From NCBI GenBank assembly GCA_937899645.1, contig CALCCD010000064.1, positions 1 through 48,836 on the forward strand: a stretch of 48,836 nt of DNA, in the 5' to 3' direction. Position 1 is the first letter of the stretch; every line of letters begins with the position of its first letter. The notes below the pieces were generated by a model. That model was not told where the DNA came from. It worked only from the letters and a program-made list of their open reading frames with translations, and made no database searches. Below, in pieces: positions 16,317 through 24,748 of this stretch. The position numbers and the translations under genes are program-made. This stretch comes from an uncultured cyanobacterium (GTDB taxonomy: Bacteria; Cyanobacteriota; Cyanobacteriia; Cyanobacteriales; Geitlerinemataceae).

Positions 16317-17408
16317 CTAGCGCGTAAGCTGCTGGAACCAGTCGAGCTGGGTCGTATCGCGGACGATCAAGAAGATGCCGAGGCCGAACAGCAGCAGCAG
16401 ACCCGACTGCATAACGCCGTCCTGAATATGTGTCGGAACCGGCTTGCCGCGCAGCCACTCGACAATCAGAAAAGCAAGCTGGCCGCCATCGAGGGCCGGG
16501 AGCGGCAGGATATTGACGATCGCCAGGTTGATGCTGATCACGGCGGCGAAGACGAGCAGATTTGTGGCGTTATCTTCTGCGACGACTGCGCCCTGCTGGA
16601 CGATCTTGACCGGGCTGGCGAGCTGTCCGGCGGTCTCGCCGAAGTTCGTGACGAGCTGGTAAAAGCCGCCCGCCGTGCCAACGAAAATCGACTGGAAGCG
16701 CTGAGCCCCGAGGGTGAAAATCTCGATCGGGTTGCTGGGCTGGCGGAAGATCGCTTCGCCATTGGGCGCAAGCTGGACGCCAATGCGGCCGAGCCCGTCA
16801 CCGGTCGCTTCCGGCGTGGCGTTCAGCTCGAGGACTTCGCTGCCCCGCAGCACCTCGAACAGCACCTCGCGATCCGCACTGCGCTCGATCGCGTTTTTCA
16901 GCTCGACGATCGCGTCTTGGTTAGCAGGCAGTACGTCGCCATCAACGGACAGGATCGTATCGCCCGACTTGAGGCCCGCTTTCCCTGCGGGGCTATCCGG
17001 CGAAATTACCTGCGGTACGGCGACACCGGGCTGGTAGTCGAAGCCATCGGGAACGCCCGTCGCGCCGACCTGGGCGACCAAAACGACATAGGCAAAAATC
17101 AGATTGGCAATCACGCCCGCGCTGATGACGATCGCGCGATCGAATACCGGACGATTGCGCAGCAGGTCGGGATCGTCGTCGGGAATCGTGCTGTCGGGAT
17201 CGTCGTCGGGAAAGCCGACAAACCCCCCAAGGGGGAAAGCGCGCACGGCGTATTGGGTTTTCTCGCCCTGGTACTCGAGCAATACAGGACCGAAGCCGAG
17301 GGAGAAGCGATTGACGTGAATCCCTTGCAGGCGCGCGGCGAGGAAGTGGCCGAGTTCGTGAACGGCGATCAACAGCGCCAACACGCCGATTGCTGCCAAA
17401 ACAGACAT
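16317..17408 (-). CDS. rseP: RseP-type site-2 (M50) membrane metalloprotease
   Basis: 363 residues. The zinc site HELGH is at residues 17-21 in the first transmembrane helix. A PDZ domain follows in the middle (PQVISPDSPAGKAGLKSGDTILSVDG), with the third zinc ligand motif LPALDGGQL near residue 308. Four membrane segments are visible. Such proteases cut membrane-embedded anti-sigma factors and signal peptide remnants. It starts at an ATG and is preceded by a long structured leader (17432-17519). It leads a two-gene unit with nth. Confidence 0.93.
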   Translation of the reverse strand: MSVLAAIGVLALLIAVHELGHFLAARLQGIHVNRFSLGFGPVLLEYQGEKTQYAVRAFPLGGFVGFPDDDPDSTIPDDDPDLLRNRPVFDRAIVISAGVIANLIFAYVVLVAQVGATGVPDGFDYQPGVAVPQVISPDSPAGKAGLKSGDTILSVDGDVLPANQDAIVELKNAIERSADREVLFEVLRGSEVLELNATPEATGDGLGRIGVQLAPNGEAIFRQPSNPIEIFTLGAQRFQSIFVGTAGGFYQLVTNFGETAGQLASPVKIVQQGAVVAEDNATNLLVFAAVISINLAIVNILPLPALDGGQLAFLIVEWLRGKPVPTHIQDGVMQSGLLLLFGLGIFLIVRDTTQLDWFQQLTR

Positions 17409-17431
17409 AAATTACTCACCAAAAGCTAACG

Positions 17432-17519
17432 AGGCACGGTCGGAACTGAGGGGCAGGGCCGACGCACGTCTCGCTGGGATGACGTGCAGTGCTCCGACTG
17501 CCGCGAAAATACCGTGCCT
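17432..17519 (-). ncRNA. Predicted structured leader upstream of rseP
   Basis: A nested inverted repeat. The outer stem is AGGCACGGT (17432-17440) with ACCGTGCCT (17511-17519), nine perfect pairs. Next come CGGA (17441-17444) with TCCG (17493-17496), then an inner hairpin GCACGTC (17464-17470) with GACGTGC (17481-17487) around a ten-base loop. The whole element spans 88 bases and ends 24 bases before the rseP ATG on the minus strand. It has no T-loop or D-loop pattern, so it is not a tRNA. It could be a regulatory leader, a small RNA or a short mobile element. Confidence 0.4.
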
Positions 17520-17865
17520 TATTCTAAAGGTTTTTGTAAGGTGCGGGATCGCAGTCAGCAAACACCAATGGCAATATCGTCCGCGAATCCCGATCGGTCG
17601 CCAGGCAACTCAGCTCTTACTGAAACGCTCCTGGTTTGACCATCGCCGTTCGCCTCGCTGCTTGACGGCCTCCGGAATTTCGGTTTTGGATATTGGCTGT
17701 CGAGATGACTGGCAAACCCGACAAACCGCTCGCCTTTTCGATCGAGTCCGTTAATTTCCCCGCCAATCGGTAGCCATAACTTACCAGCAAAAAACGCCCC
17801 GCCATTAAAATGACAGGGTGCAGCCCCACCGGGCGATTTGGCTAGTTTTACTTGAGTTCGCGAAA
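17520..17865. other. Intergenic, no supported gene
   Basis: About 345 bases between the rseP leader and the E2 gene end. Short open frames on both strands look unlike known proteins and lack good ribosome sites. No terminator with a T-tract was found. Confidence 0.5.
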
Positions 17866-19182
17866 CTACATCGTCAGCGACTGCGAATCGTTCTCGATCT
17901 TGTCCGCTAGATCCTTCAGGAACGCCGCCGCGTCCGCGCCGTAGATATTGCGGTGGTCGCAGGTGATGTTCACCGTCATCTGACGGCTGACACCCAGCGT
18001 GCCGTCCGCCTTCGCCACGACCGTCGGTTTCGACGCGCCGATCGCGATAATCGAACCCTGACCCGGCGGTAGAATCGCATCGAAGCTATCGACACCGAAC
18101 ATCCCTAGGTTCGAGATCGTAAACGTGCCGCTGTTGTACTCGTCCGGCTGGAGCTGCTTGCTGCGGGCACGCGACACCAGGTCTTTCCAAGTGCGCGACA
18201 GCGAGTAAATATCTTGCCGGTCTGCCGCTTTGAGCACCGGCGTAATTAGACCGCCATCGGGCATCGTCACTGCCATCGCGATATTGATGCTCTCGGGGTA
18301 GCGGATACCGTCGGCGCTATAGCTGGAGTTTAGCAGCGGGTGCGCCACCAGGACATCGGCCACGGCCTTCGCCAACAGCGCCGACATCGTCACGCCCTTC
18401 GGCTTGATTTTTTTGTAGAGCGCGTCCAGAGCGTCGGTGGCGATCGTGTAGCGAGCGCGGAATACCGGTACGCCGAGGCTGACGTTCATATTGTCCGTCA
18501 CGGCGCGCTGCATCGTCGTCAGCGGCGTCACGCTCGCAACCGGCACGCTCAGCGCCACATCGGCAGCGGGTGCAGCCAGCGGTGCGGTAGTCGCTGCCGG
18601 AGGAGCGGCCAGGGCAGCGGGCACGGTCGAGAGCGGCGCTTCTACGGCCACCGGCGGCGTCGGTGCTTTGCCCGCCGCGAGCTGCACGTCATCGGCGACA
18701 ATGCGACCGTGGGGGCCGCTACCGTTCACTGTCGCTAGATCCACTTTCAGTGACTTAGCCAGCTTGCGGGCGCGTGGCGAAGCGATGATGCGGCCCGTTT
18801 TCTTGGCTGCCGGGGCGGGAGCTGCGGCTTCTGCGACGGGCGCAGCGGCAGTCTCGGGTTCGGGAGCAGCGGCAGGCGCGGCGGTAGGCGCTGCACCACC
18901 GTCGAGACCGGCAGCTTTTTGCTTGGCTTCTTCAATTTCGGCTTCGGTCTCCGCCAGGAACGCGATTGCTGCGCCGACTGCAGCCGTACCGCCAGCGGGA
19001 ACGACAACCGCCGCAAGCGTACCTTCGTAGAAGGATTCCACGTCCATGTCGGCCTTGTCCGACTCGACCACGACGACGGTTTCACCTTTCTCAACCCGAT
19101 CGCCCGGCTCCTTGCTCCAGGAGACGATCTTGCCCTCGGTCATCGTGGAGCTGAGGGCGGGCATAAAGACTTCGTGGATCAT
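17866..19182 (-). CDS. pdhC: Pyruvate dehydrogenase E2 (dihydrolipoamide acetyltransferase)
   Basis: 438 residues. An N-terminal lipoyl domain carries Lys43 in ESDKADMDVE, followed by an Ala/Pro-rich linker and a peripheral-subunit-binding domain around 132-170 (ASPRARKLAKSLKVDLATVNGSGPHGRI). A second Ala/Pro linker leads to the catalytic acyltransferase domain, ending with CDHRNIYGADAAAFL. The usual DHRxxDG has Tyr in place of Asp; I recall this from cyanobacterial and plastid E2s. The enzyme transfers acetyl groups to CoA. The E1 and E3 genes are not nearby, as is usual in cyanobacteria. Confidence 0.94.
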   Translation of the reverse strand: MIHEVFMPALSSTMTEGKIVSWSKEPGDRVEKGETVVVVESDKADMDVESFYEGTLAAVVVPAGGTAAVGAAIAFLAETEAEIEEAKQKAAGLDGGAAPTAAPAAAPEPETAAAPVAEAAAPAPAAKKTGRIIASPRARKLAKSLKVDLATVNGSGPHGRIVADDVQLAAGKAPTPPVAVEAPLSTVPAALAAPPAATTAPLAAPAADVALSVPVASVTPLTTMQRAVTDNMNVSLGVPVFRARYTIATDALDALYKKIKPKGVTMSALLAKAVADVLVAHPLLNSSYSADGIRYPESINIAMAVTMPDGGLITPVLKAADRQDIYSLSRTWKDLVSRARSKQLQPDEYNSGTFTISNLGMFGVDSFDAILPPGQGSIIAIGASKPTVVAKADGTLGVSRQMTVNITCDHRNIYGADAAAFLKDLADKIENDSQSLTM

Positions 19183-19532
19183 GGGGAGACTGTTCGCACT
19201 CTACGCGGGACTTTCTGAAGTTGGGTTCGGCTCGACGAGTTTCGGGGCGGAGAAGCGGCCCGCAAACTTCGCGATCGAGCCCGCGCGAGTCGATGTGACC
19301 GCCGCGCGGCGAACCCCAAACTGCCCGACCGTAAAGGCGATCGAGCCGTTTGAAACACCTCAAGATACCACGCACGTGTCGCCTACGGATGACGCGATCC
19401 CGCAATTGTCCACAGATGAAATTCGATAACTCAACGAGCACTGAGCGGAGTCGTTGGCGCAGCCTCTACGCAGTAAATAAGGCGGCTTAGGCACAGGCTT
19501 CTAGGTCGGGAACTGTGAGGCTTGTCTCGCCC
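19183..19532. other. Intergenic, no supported gene
   Basis: 350 bases upstream of the E2 start and downstream of the lipoprotein gene. It should contain the E2 promoter, but no convincing -35/-10 pair was found. Open frames here look like shadows. Confidence 0.5.
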
Positions 19533-21401
19533 TCAATCTTCGACTTCATCACCCGTCCAAACTGGTTCCACCGCCCCAAATTCGAGCTGCCACAGCCCCA
19601 GTCGGAGATCGCGCACCTCCAGCAAGCCGCTGCCCAACGCTTGATTGACGATCGCGCTCTCGAACACCGGGGCATCGTTCGTATATTCGCGTCGATCGCC
19701 ATTCACCGTCGCTTCCCCAACTGGCGCGGCATAGCGCAACTTCAGGCGATCGCCCGTCAAGCTCGTGTAGCCCAACTCGCCATCGCTCTCCCAGCTCGCA
19801 TCGTCGATTTCCGTCGCCCCGAGCGCCCGTCCCAAGTCGTCCAGCGCCGCGAACTCCGACACCGACACCACATCCACGATCCAGGCTGTATCGTTTCCGA
19901 TCGCCGCCAGCGCCCGGTAGCCCTCAGGCTCTTCCAGTGCCGCAACCGACTCAACCCGATCGCCCCAAACCCGCGCGCACAACCAAACATTCTCAACCCG
20001 CCACACGTACCAGTCGCCGATCCGCTGCGCTTCGCCGTAGCGCCCTGGCAAAACCAAATGCGATCGCGCCGGAACGCCCGCTTCGATATCGGCCTCGTTC
20101 AGCCGAAGCTGGTAGATCGTCGCGCCTTTCTCTTGCAAGTAGCGATCGCCCGGACTGCGTCCCGTCGCCCCCGCCCCGTGGAACGTACCGCCAAGACTGA
20201 CAACCGCATTCTCGATGCCGCGTGGGTCGCGCACCACCAATTTATACGTAGCGTACTGGGCGTTAATCGTGCCGCTGGTTTGGTAACGGCGACCCGGCAT
20301 CACCAACGTCCCAAGGGTGAAATCTTCAGTGGCGTAGAACGTCTCCCAGAACTGACTGCCATGGCTGTAGGTATAGTAGGCGGGGTGGCTGGCCTGGAGC
20401 TGGAATGGTTCTGGAAGTTCTTTGCGGGCGAGCGATCGTAGGTGCGCCGGGGGTCGATAGTTACTGGTGGCCGCGAGGACGGCGAGGTTGATGCTGTCGC
20501 GGCTCATCCCGCGCGTCACACGATTGAGGCCGTCATCTTCGCCCCACCAAACCCAAGCCATTGCCGTCAGGCCGCTGTCCCAGGTCTCGCGATCGAAGCC
20601 GCGACTTTCCGCACCGCCCGCCGTGCCCCAGCTCAGCCGCAGCGCCATATTCGTCGCCAGCCAGTCCAGCCCCGCCTTGGCCAGCAACCTGCGCTCCGGC
20701 GTCTCCGCGAAGTCATAGAGATTCATCAGCGCCGCGATCGTATAGCCGTAGTAAATCGAGGAATGGAACTCGCCCTGACCGATCGTCAGGTATTTCGCCA
20801 CCTCCGCCCTCAGCCACGCCTCGATAACCGCCGTCAGGTGCGGCGCGCCGACAGGGAAACCGCCCCAGTCCATCAGCGCCAGCCCCGAGACGAACTGCTG
20901 CGAGATGTGGTTTTCCGTGCCGCCTTCCTGCCACTCAAAGACGCGCGGGCGATCGAGCATGCTGCGGTATGCCTCGCGCACCGGCTCGGGCAGCGCCTCG
21001 CGAAACAGGAAAAACAGCCGCACGTCGTAGATGCTGCGGAAGTGGTAGAGGTCGCGTTTGTCGCGATCGACCTCCAGCCACAGATCCCAGATCGGCTGCT
21101 GTTTTTCGGCTGGCGTCAAGCTGAGCTGGGCGAGCATTGGCGGCAGCAAATATTTGTGCGGGTCGCCGATACCGCGCGATCGCCACCATTTATCGACCTC
21201 TCCGAGGTCTGTTTCGGCCAAAACCTGCCGAATTTTCAGGCTCCGCTGGACAACGCCCAGCTCGATTTCGGCTTCGGTTTTGAATTCGGCTTGGGGCGCT
21301 TGGGGTTGAGCGCGGGCGGTGGGTGCGGGAGATGGGGCGATCGCGCAGCCGCTGGCGATCGAGAGGGCAGCGATCGTGAGTTCAAAAATCTGAAGTTTCA
21401 C
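19533..21401 (-). CDS. Predicted secreted lipoprotein, possible alpha/alpha-toroid fold
   Basis: About 622 residues from a GTG at 21399-21401. That start gives a lipoprotein signal: KLQIFELTIAALSIASGC, with Cys at the lipobox. An ATG 25 codons upstream (21476) is open but would bury the signal and lie close to the RTX terminator. A helical N-terminal half rich in Trp/Tyr (WDLWLEVDRDKRDLYHFRSIYD, LSWGTAGGAESRGFDRETWDSGLTAMAW) is followed by a beta-rich C-terminal half. The layout resembles heparinase/alginate-lyase-type polysaccharide lyases, but I cannot place catalytic residues. Treat the function as unknown. Confidence 0.6.
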   Translation of the reverse strand: MKLQIFELTIAALSIASGCAIAPSPAPTARAQPQAPQAEFKTEAEIELGVVQRSLKIRQVLAETDLGEVDKWWRSRGIGDPHKYLLPPMLAQLSLTPAEKQQPIWDLWLEVDRDKRDLYHFRSIYDVRLFFLFREALPEPVREAYRSMLDRPRVFEWQEGGTENHISQQFVSGLALMDWGGFPVGAPHLTAVIEAWLRAEVAKYLTIGQGEFHSSIYYGYTIAALMNLYDFAETPERRLLAKAGLDWLATNMALRLSWGTAGGAESRGFDRETWDSGLTAMAWVWWGEDDGLNRVTRGMSRDSINLAVLAATSNYRPPAHLRSLARKELPEPFQLQASHPAYYTYSHGSQFWETFYATEDFTLGTLVMPGRRYQTSGTINAQYATYKLVVRDPRGIENAVVSLGGTFHGAGATGRSPGDRYLQEKGATIYQLRLNEADIEAGVPARSHLVLPGRYGEAQRIGDWYVWRVENVWLCARVWGDRVESVAALEEPEGYRALAAIGNDTAWIVDVVSVSEFAALDDLGRALGATEIDDASWESDGELGYTSLTGDRLKLRYAAPVGEATVNGDRREYTNDAPVFESAIVNQALGSGLLEVRDLRLGLWQLEFGAVEPVWTGDEVED

Positions 21402-21484
21402 GCTGGCTTCTGGTTGAAGACGTTTCGCCCGACTTCTAATAGTGCAGAGCAACTTTTGGGTCGAGCGGTCGAGCAATTAAACGA

Positions 21485-21518
21485 ACAAAAAAAGAGCGAC
21501 ACCGCAGTGCAGTGCCGC
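21485..21518 (-). terminator. Intrinsic terminator of the RTX gene
   Basis: On the minus strand, 23 bases (21496-21518) fold into a ten-pair stem with a three-base loop: GCGGCACTGC, ACT, GCGGTGTCGC, with two G-T pairs. TCTTTTTTTG follows directly. It lies 74 bases beyond the RTX stop and in front of the lipoprotein gene, so it separates the two. Confidence 0.85.
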
Positions 21519-21591
21519 CCATGTTAGCAGTGCTTGTCAACTGCGAAGAAGCAGCGAACAAGCTAGAAAACTAGCCGTAACAGTTCGTCAA

Positions 21592-24321
21592 TTAGATCAA
21601 GACGAGACCGCTACCTGCCAAAGCGTCAGGAGTTGCGAAGATAAAGTCGCTTTCAGCCAGAGACGCAGGCTTGGTGCCATCAAAGATCGCAACCAACTTA
21701 GCCGTGTCATCAGCCGTCTGGAAGTAAAGAGCGCCTGCATCTTGATCGTAGAAGTAGGAAGCGCCCGCAACAGGAGCAGCTTCGGCAGCAACTGCTGTAC
21801 CAAGGAACGAGCCGAGGTTGTTCGTCGCTTCTGCAGGATCGACGTCAGGCTGAGTTGCAAAGGCACCAGCACTAGGACCAGCTACTGTTGTAATGTCGCT
21901 GATTTGTCCGAAGATGCTCGGCGTATTCGTGTCATCAAGACCGCTGCCCGACAGAGCTGCGGCGACGCCGTTGCCACCGTTGAGGTTAACAATTCGACCA
22001 TTACCATTCGTCGTGCCAACAAAACCTGCGTCGGTATTAAAGAACAGTTTGTCGCTGCCGCTGACAAAGTCAGTGATGGTATCGACAAAGACGTTGTTCA
22101 GGATACCCGCGCCCGAGCCTGCCTCACCAGCAGAACCGAGGTAGGCAGTTGAGTTGCTCGTGAACAGGTCGGTTACGCCTGCTTCAGCCGGAGTGACAAC
22201 TGACGTATCGATGAAACCGAGATCGTTAGTACTTAGGAAGACGATCGTGTCGTTACCTAAACCACCCACAATCTTGTCACCGGCGTAGACGGCCGTCGTA
22301 CCAGTCGCAGCCGCTGCTAGGGAACCGCCGATGAGGATGTCATCGCCGTCTCCACCCACAAGGCTTGCGTTACCACCGGAGCCAGCACGGATGTAATCGT
22401 TACCAAGACCACCATCGAGGACGACAGAAGAAATAGTCAAGTCTGCCGGAGTTGCAGAAGAGACCGTACCAACCGTCAGCGTGTCATCACCAAGACCACC
22501 TTGAACAGTGGAGGTCACGCCAGAGCCGAGATTACCGATGCCGATCAGCTCGTTACCGGCACCGCCGTCGATAACAGCCGCAGAGCCGTTACCGCCCAGG
22601 GTCTCAATGTCGAACACATCAACGCCATCGCCACCCGAGAAGGAACCTGCAAAGACACCTGCAGCAGTCAGGGTATCGTCGCCAGCGCCGCCTTCGATGG
22701 TCGAGCTTACAGTCGCAGCTGCGTCAGAGAAGGTAAACGCGTCGTTGCCAGCGCCACCATCTAGCACACCAGCAGCATCCGTACCCGAAACCGTGATTAC
22801 GTCGTTACCCGCACCACCGAATATCGAGCCGCCCTCAACAACGTTCGTTGCATTCAGCGTATCGTCGCCGCCAGCCAGGCTGGTCAGCGCATTTGCCGTG
22901 CCAATGGTAATCAGATCTTTCTCATCGCTAGCAATCACACCACCATCTGTGATGGTCTTGATCAGCTCGGCTTCGCCCGTCACGAAGAACGTCGCACCGC
23001 CGGTGAAGCTATCGTTCGCCTGAACGGTGATCGTGTCTTGCGCCGTCGCGGTCGCGCCTGCGATGTAGGTGTTGTTGCCCAGGCTGTCGAACGGAATCAC
23101 GTCATCCGCACCGAAGGTGTAGATGTCGTTACCCGCGCCGCCAACCAGCGTGTCACCACCGGCACTCGCGTCCGAGTTCAGCGTGTCGTTGCCGCCGCCG
23201 CCGACGAGCAGGCTGCTGCCCATGCCCGTGGTCGTGATGGCGTCATTACCCGCGCCACTTGCGGTGTCGTCACCATAGATGACGTTGGCTCCACCGTTTA
23301 CGTTCACGTTCAGGACATCGTTACCTGAACTAGCGTCAGTGCCAGAGACAATTGCCTGATCTCCGTAAATCGTGTCGTTACCTGCTGCGGTAATCGAACC
23401 GACGTCGTTGCCCAGGTCGCCGCTGAAGCTGCTCGAACCGCCGCTGGTCACGGCGAAGTAGTCGTTACCTTGGCCCATGAACACTTCGGCATTTGCACCT
23501 AGGCCCATGCCATTCGTGCCGAACAACGAGTCATTGCCCGCGCCGCCGAAGATATCGAGATTTGTCGCGCCTCCGCTAGGGTTGCCGACGATAAAGGTGT
23601 CTGCACCGGCGTCCGTGCCTGCCGGGGTCAGCGAGGCCGAACGGTCGCCGTCGAGAATCACGCCATCGCCGGAGCCTAGATAGGTGATGGTGTCGCCACC
23701 TGTGTCACCACTCAGGAACATGTTGCCCGCATTCGAGCTGCTGCCTGCAGACACCGAGTCCGCGCCTTTACCGCCGTACAGCGAGTCGGCGTTCGGGCCG
23801 GCAACCAGGATGTCGTTGCCTTCGTTACCGAACAGGAAGCTCGGGTCGTCGCTGGTTTGTGCGGCAATCAGGTAGTCGTTGCCAGCGCCACCGGCGAAGA
23901 TGTCGTTGCCTTCGCCGCCACGAATCGTGTCGTTGCCGTCGTCACCGAAGACGACGTTGCGATCTTCAGCGACGAAGATGCTGTCGTTGCCCGCGCCACC
24001 GTAGACCGTGTTTTGGTCTTCTTCACCGAAGATGGTGTCGTTGCCCATCTCGCCGAACTGGGTGGCTTGGCCGGACTCGTTGACGAGGATGTCGTTACCC
24101 ATCCCACCGTAGGCCAGGTCGCCCACGCCTTTGCTCGTCAGGAAGTCATTACCCATCCCGCCGAACAGCGTGCTGCCGGGCGCGATGCCGTTGATGACGC
24201 CTTCGATGGTGTCGTTGCCGCCGAAGCCTGCAACGATTCCAACGCTACCGAGGCGCAGCAGCTCGGCTGCGTCGTCCCCGATAATCAAGTTGGATGCTTG
24301 GTTGAAACTTGTTCCGGTCAC
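21592..24321 (-). CDS. RTX (hemolysin-type calcium-binding repeat) surface protein with bluetail-like C-terminus
   Basis: 909 residues, almost entirely Gly/Asp-rich repeats of the GGxGxDxI/L type (GGAGNDSI, GGEGNDIF, GGAGDDTL and many variants), which bind calcium in parallel beta rolls. The N-terminus is TSFNQASNLIIGDD. The last 150 residues have no repeats and include SYFYDQDAGALYFQ and FIFATPDALAGSGLVLI, resembling the bluetail-type C-terminus of cyanobacterial surface proteins. There is no Sec signal, so type I secretion by a C-terminal signal is likely. The start is a GTG at 24319-24321 with AAGAGGAG nine bases away. An intrinsic terminator follows. No exporter genes are nearby. S-layer or cell-surface roles are inference. 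Confidence 0.9.
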   Translation of the reverse strand: MTGTSFNQASNLIIGDDAAELLRLGSVGIVAGFGGNDTIEGVINGIAPGSTLFGGMGNDFLTSKGVGDLAYGGMGNDILVNESGQATQFGEMGNDTIFGEEDQNTVYGGAGNDSIFVAEDRNVVFGDDGNDTIRGGEGNDIFAGGAGNDYLIAAQTSDDPSFLFGNEGNDILVAGPNADSLYGGKGADSVSAGSSSNAGNMFLSGDTGGDTITYLGSGDGVILDGDRSASLTPAGTDAGADTFIVGNPSGGATNLDIFGGAGNDSLFGTNGMGLGANAEVFMGQGNDYFAVTSGGSSSFSGDLGNDVGSITAAGNDTIYGDQAIVSGTDASSGNDVLNVNVNGGANVIYGDDTASGAGNDAITTTGMGSSLLVGGGGNDTLNSDASAGGDTLVGGAGNDIYTFGADDVIPFDSLGNNTYIAGATATAQDTITVQANDSFTGGATFFVTGEAELIKTITDGGVIASDEKDLITIGTANALTSLAGGDDTLNATNVVEGGSIFGGAGNDVITVSGTDAAGVLDGGAGNDAFTFSDAAATVSSTIEGGAGDDTLTAAGVFAGSFSGGDGVDVFDIETLGGNGSAAVIDGGAGNELIGIGNLGSGVTSTVQGGLGDDTLTVGTVSSATPADLTISSVVLDGGLGNDYIRAGSGGNASLVGGDGDDILIGGSLAAAATGTTAVYAGDKIVGGLGNDTIVFLSTNDLGFIDTSVVTPAEAGVTDLFTSNSTAYLGSAGEAGSGAGILNNVFVDTITDFVSGSDKLFFNTDAGFVGTTNGNGRIVNLNGGNGVAAALSGSGLDDTNTPSIFGQISDITTVAGPSAGAFATQPDVDPAEATNNLGSFLGTAVAAEAAPVAGASYFYDQDAGALYFQTADDTAKLVAIFDGTKPASLAESDFIFATPDALAGSGLVLI

Positions 24322-24748
24322 TTAAATTAGCTCCTCTTCCTCGCTTTTGCTTGATTTCAGTCGTACATGCGGATGGATTGCCCCGGACTGTCGATCGAGT
24401 GACCGAAGGAGAGAAACCCAGTTGCTCTGCTGTACGTTGGCTCTCAGTCTTACCGTACGCTTAACAAACTACATGCGCATCGATCGCGGCTGATGTTACC
24501 AGAATCGACACCCTCGAACCCTCGAATGTTCCACAGCGCAGCGAGAAGAGCGCTGCAAACAATTGAATCGAGAGTTGAGCCCGTAGCTAACGCACTAACT
24601 AGTCTGTGCTGAAGCGGCAAATGTTCCCGACGTTTCAGAAAAACATCGATCCCTTGCCACCGTAACGTTTATTAACGCTCATACATGGATAGCACACGAG
24701 CTAGCGAAGAACAATGCCCCCAGGGCGAAGTGTAGCAACGGCTACGCT
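24322..24748. other. Intergenic: RTX leader and end of the giant gene
   Basis: 427 bases. AAGAGGAG (24331-24338) is the ribosome site for the RTX GTG start. At 24732-24745 GTAGC-AACG-GCTAC forms a small hairpin just beyond the giant gene's stop, without a T-tract, so it is only a weak terminator candidate. No gene is seen in between. Confidence 0.5.

Noticed and set aside
16278-17429. 383-residue open frame on the plus strand opposite rseP
   Set aside because: Covers the complement of an intact site-2 protease with HELGH; no recognisable protein.
17432-17519. tRNA interpretation of the rseP leader
   Set aside because: The size fits a tRNA with a long variable arm, but it lacks a seven-pair acceptor stem, the TTCGAAT-type T-loop and a D-loop.
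17617-17829. 70-residue minus-strand frame between rseP and the E2 gene
   Set aside because: One hydrophobic stretch but no ribosome site, no familiar sequence and poor codon use.
20442-21527. 361-residue plus-strand frame opposite the lipoprotein gene
   Set aside because: Arg/His/Gln-rich shadow; it runs through the RTX terminator region and lacks a ribosome site.
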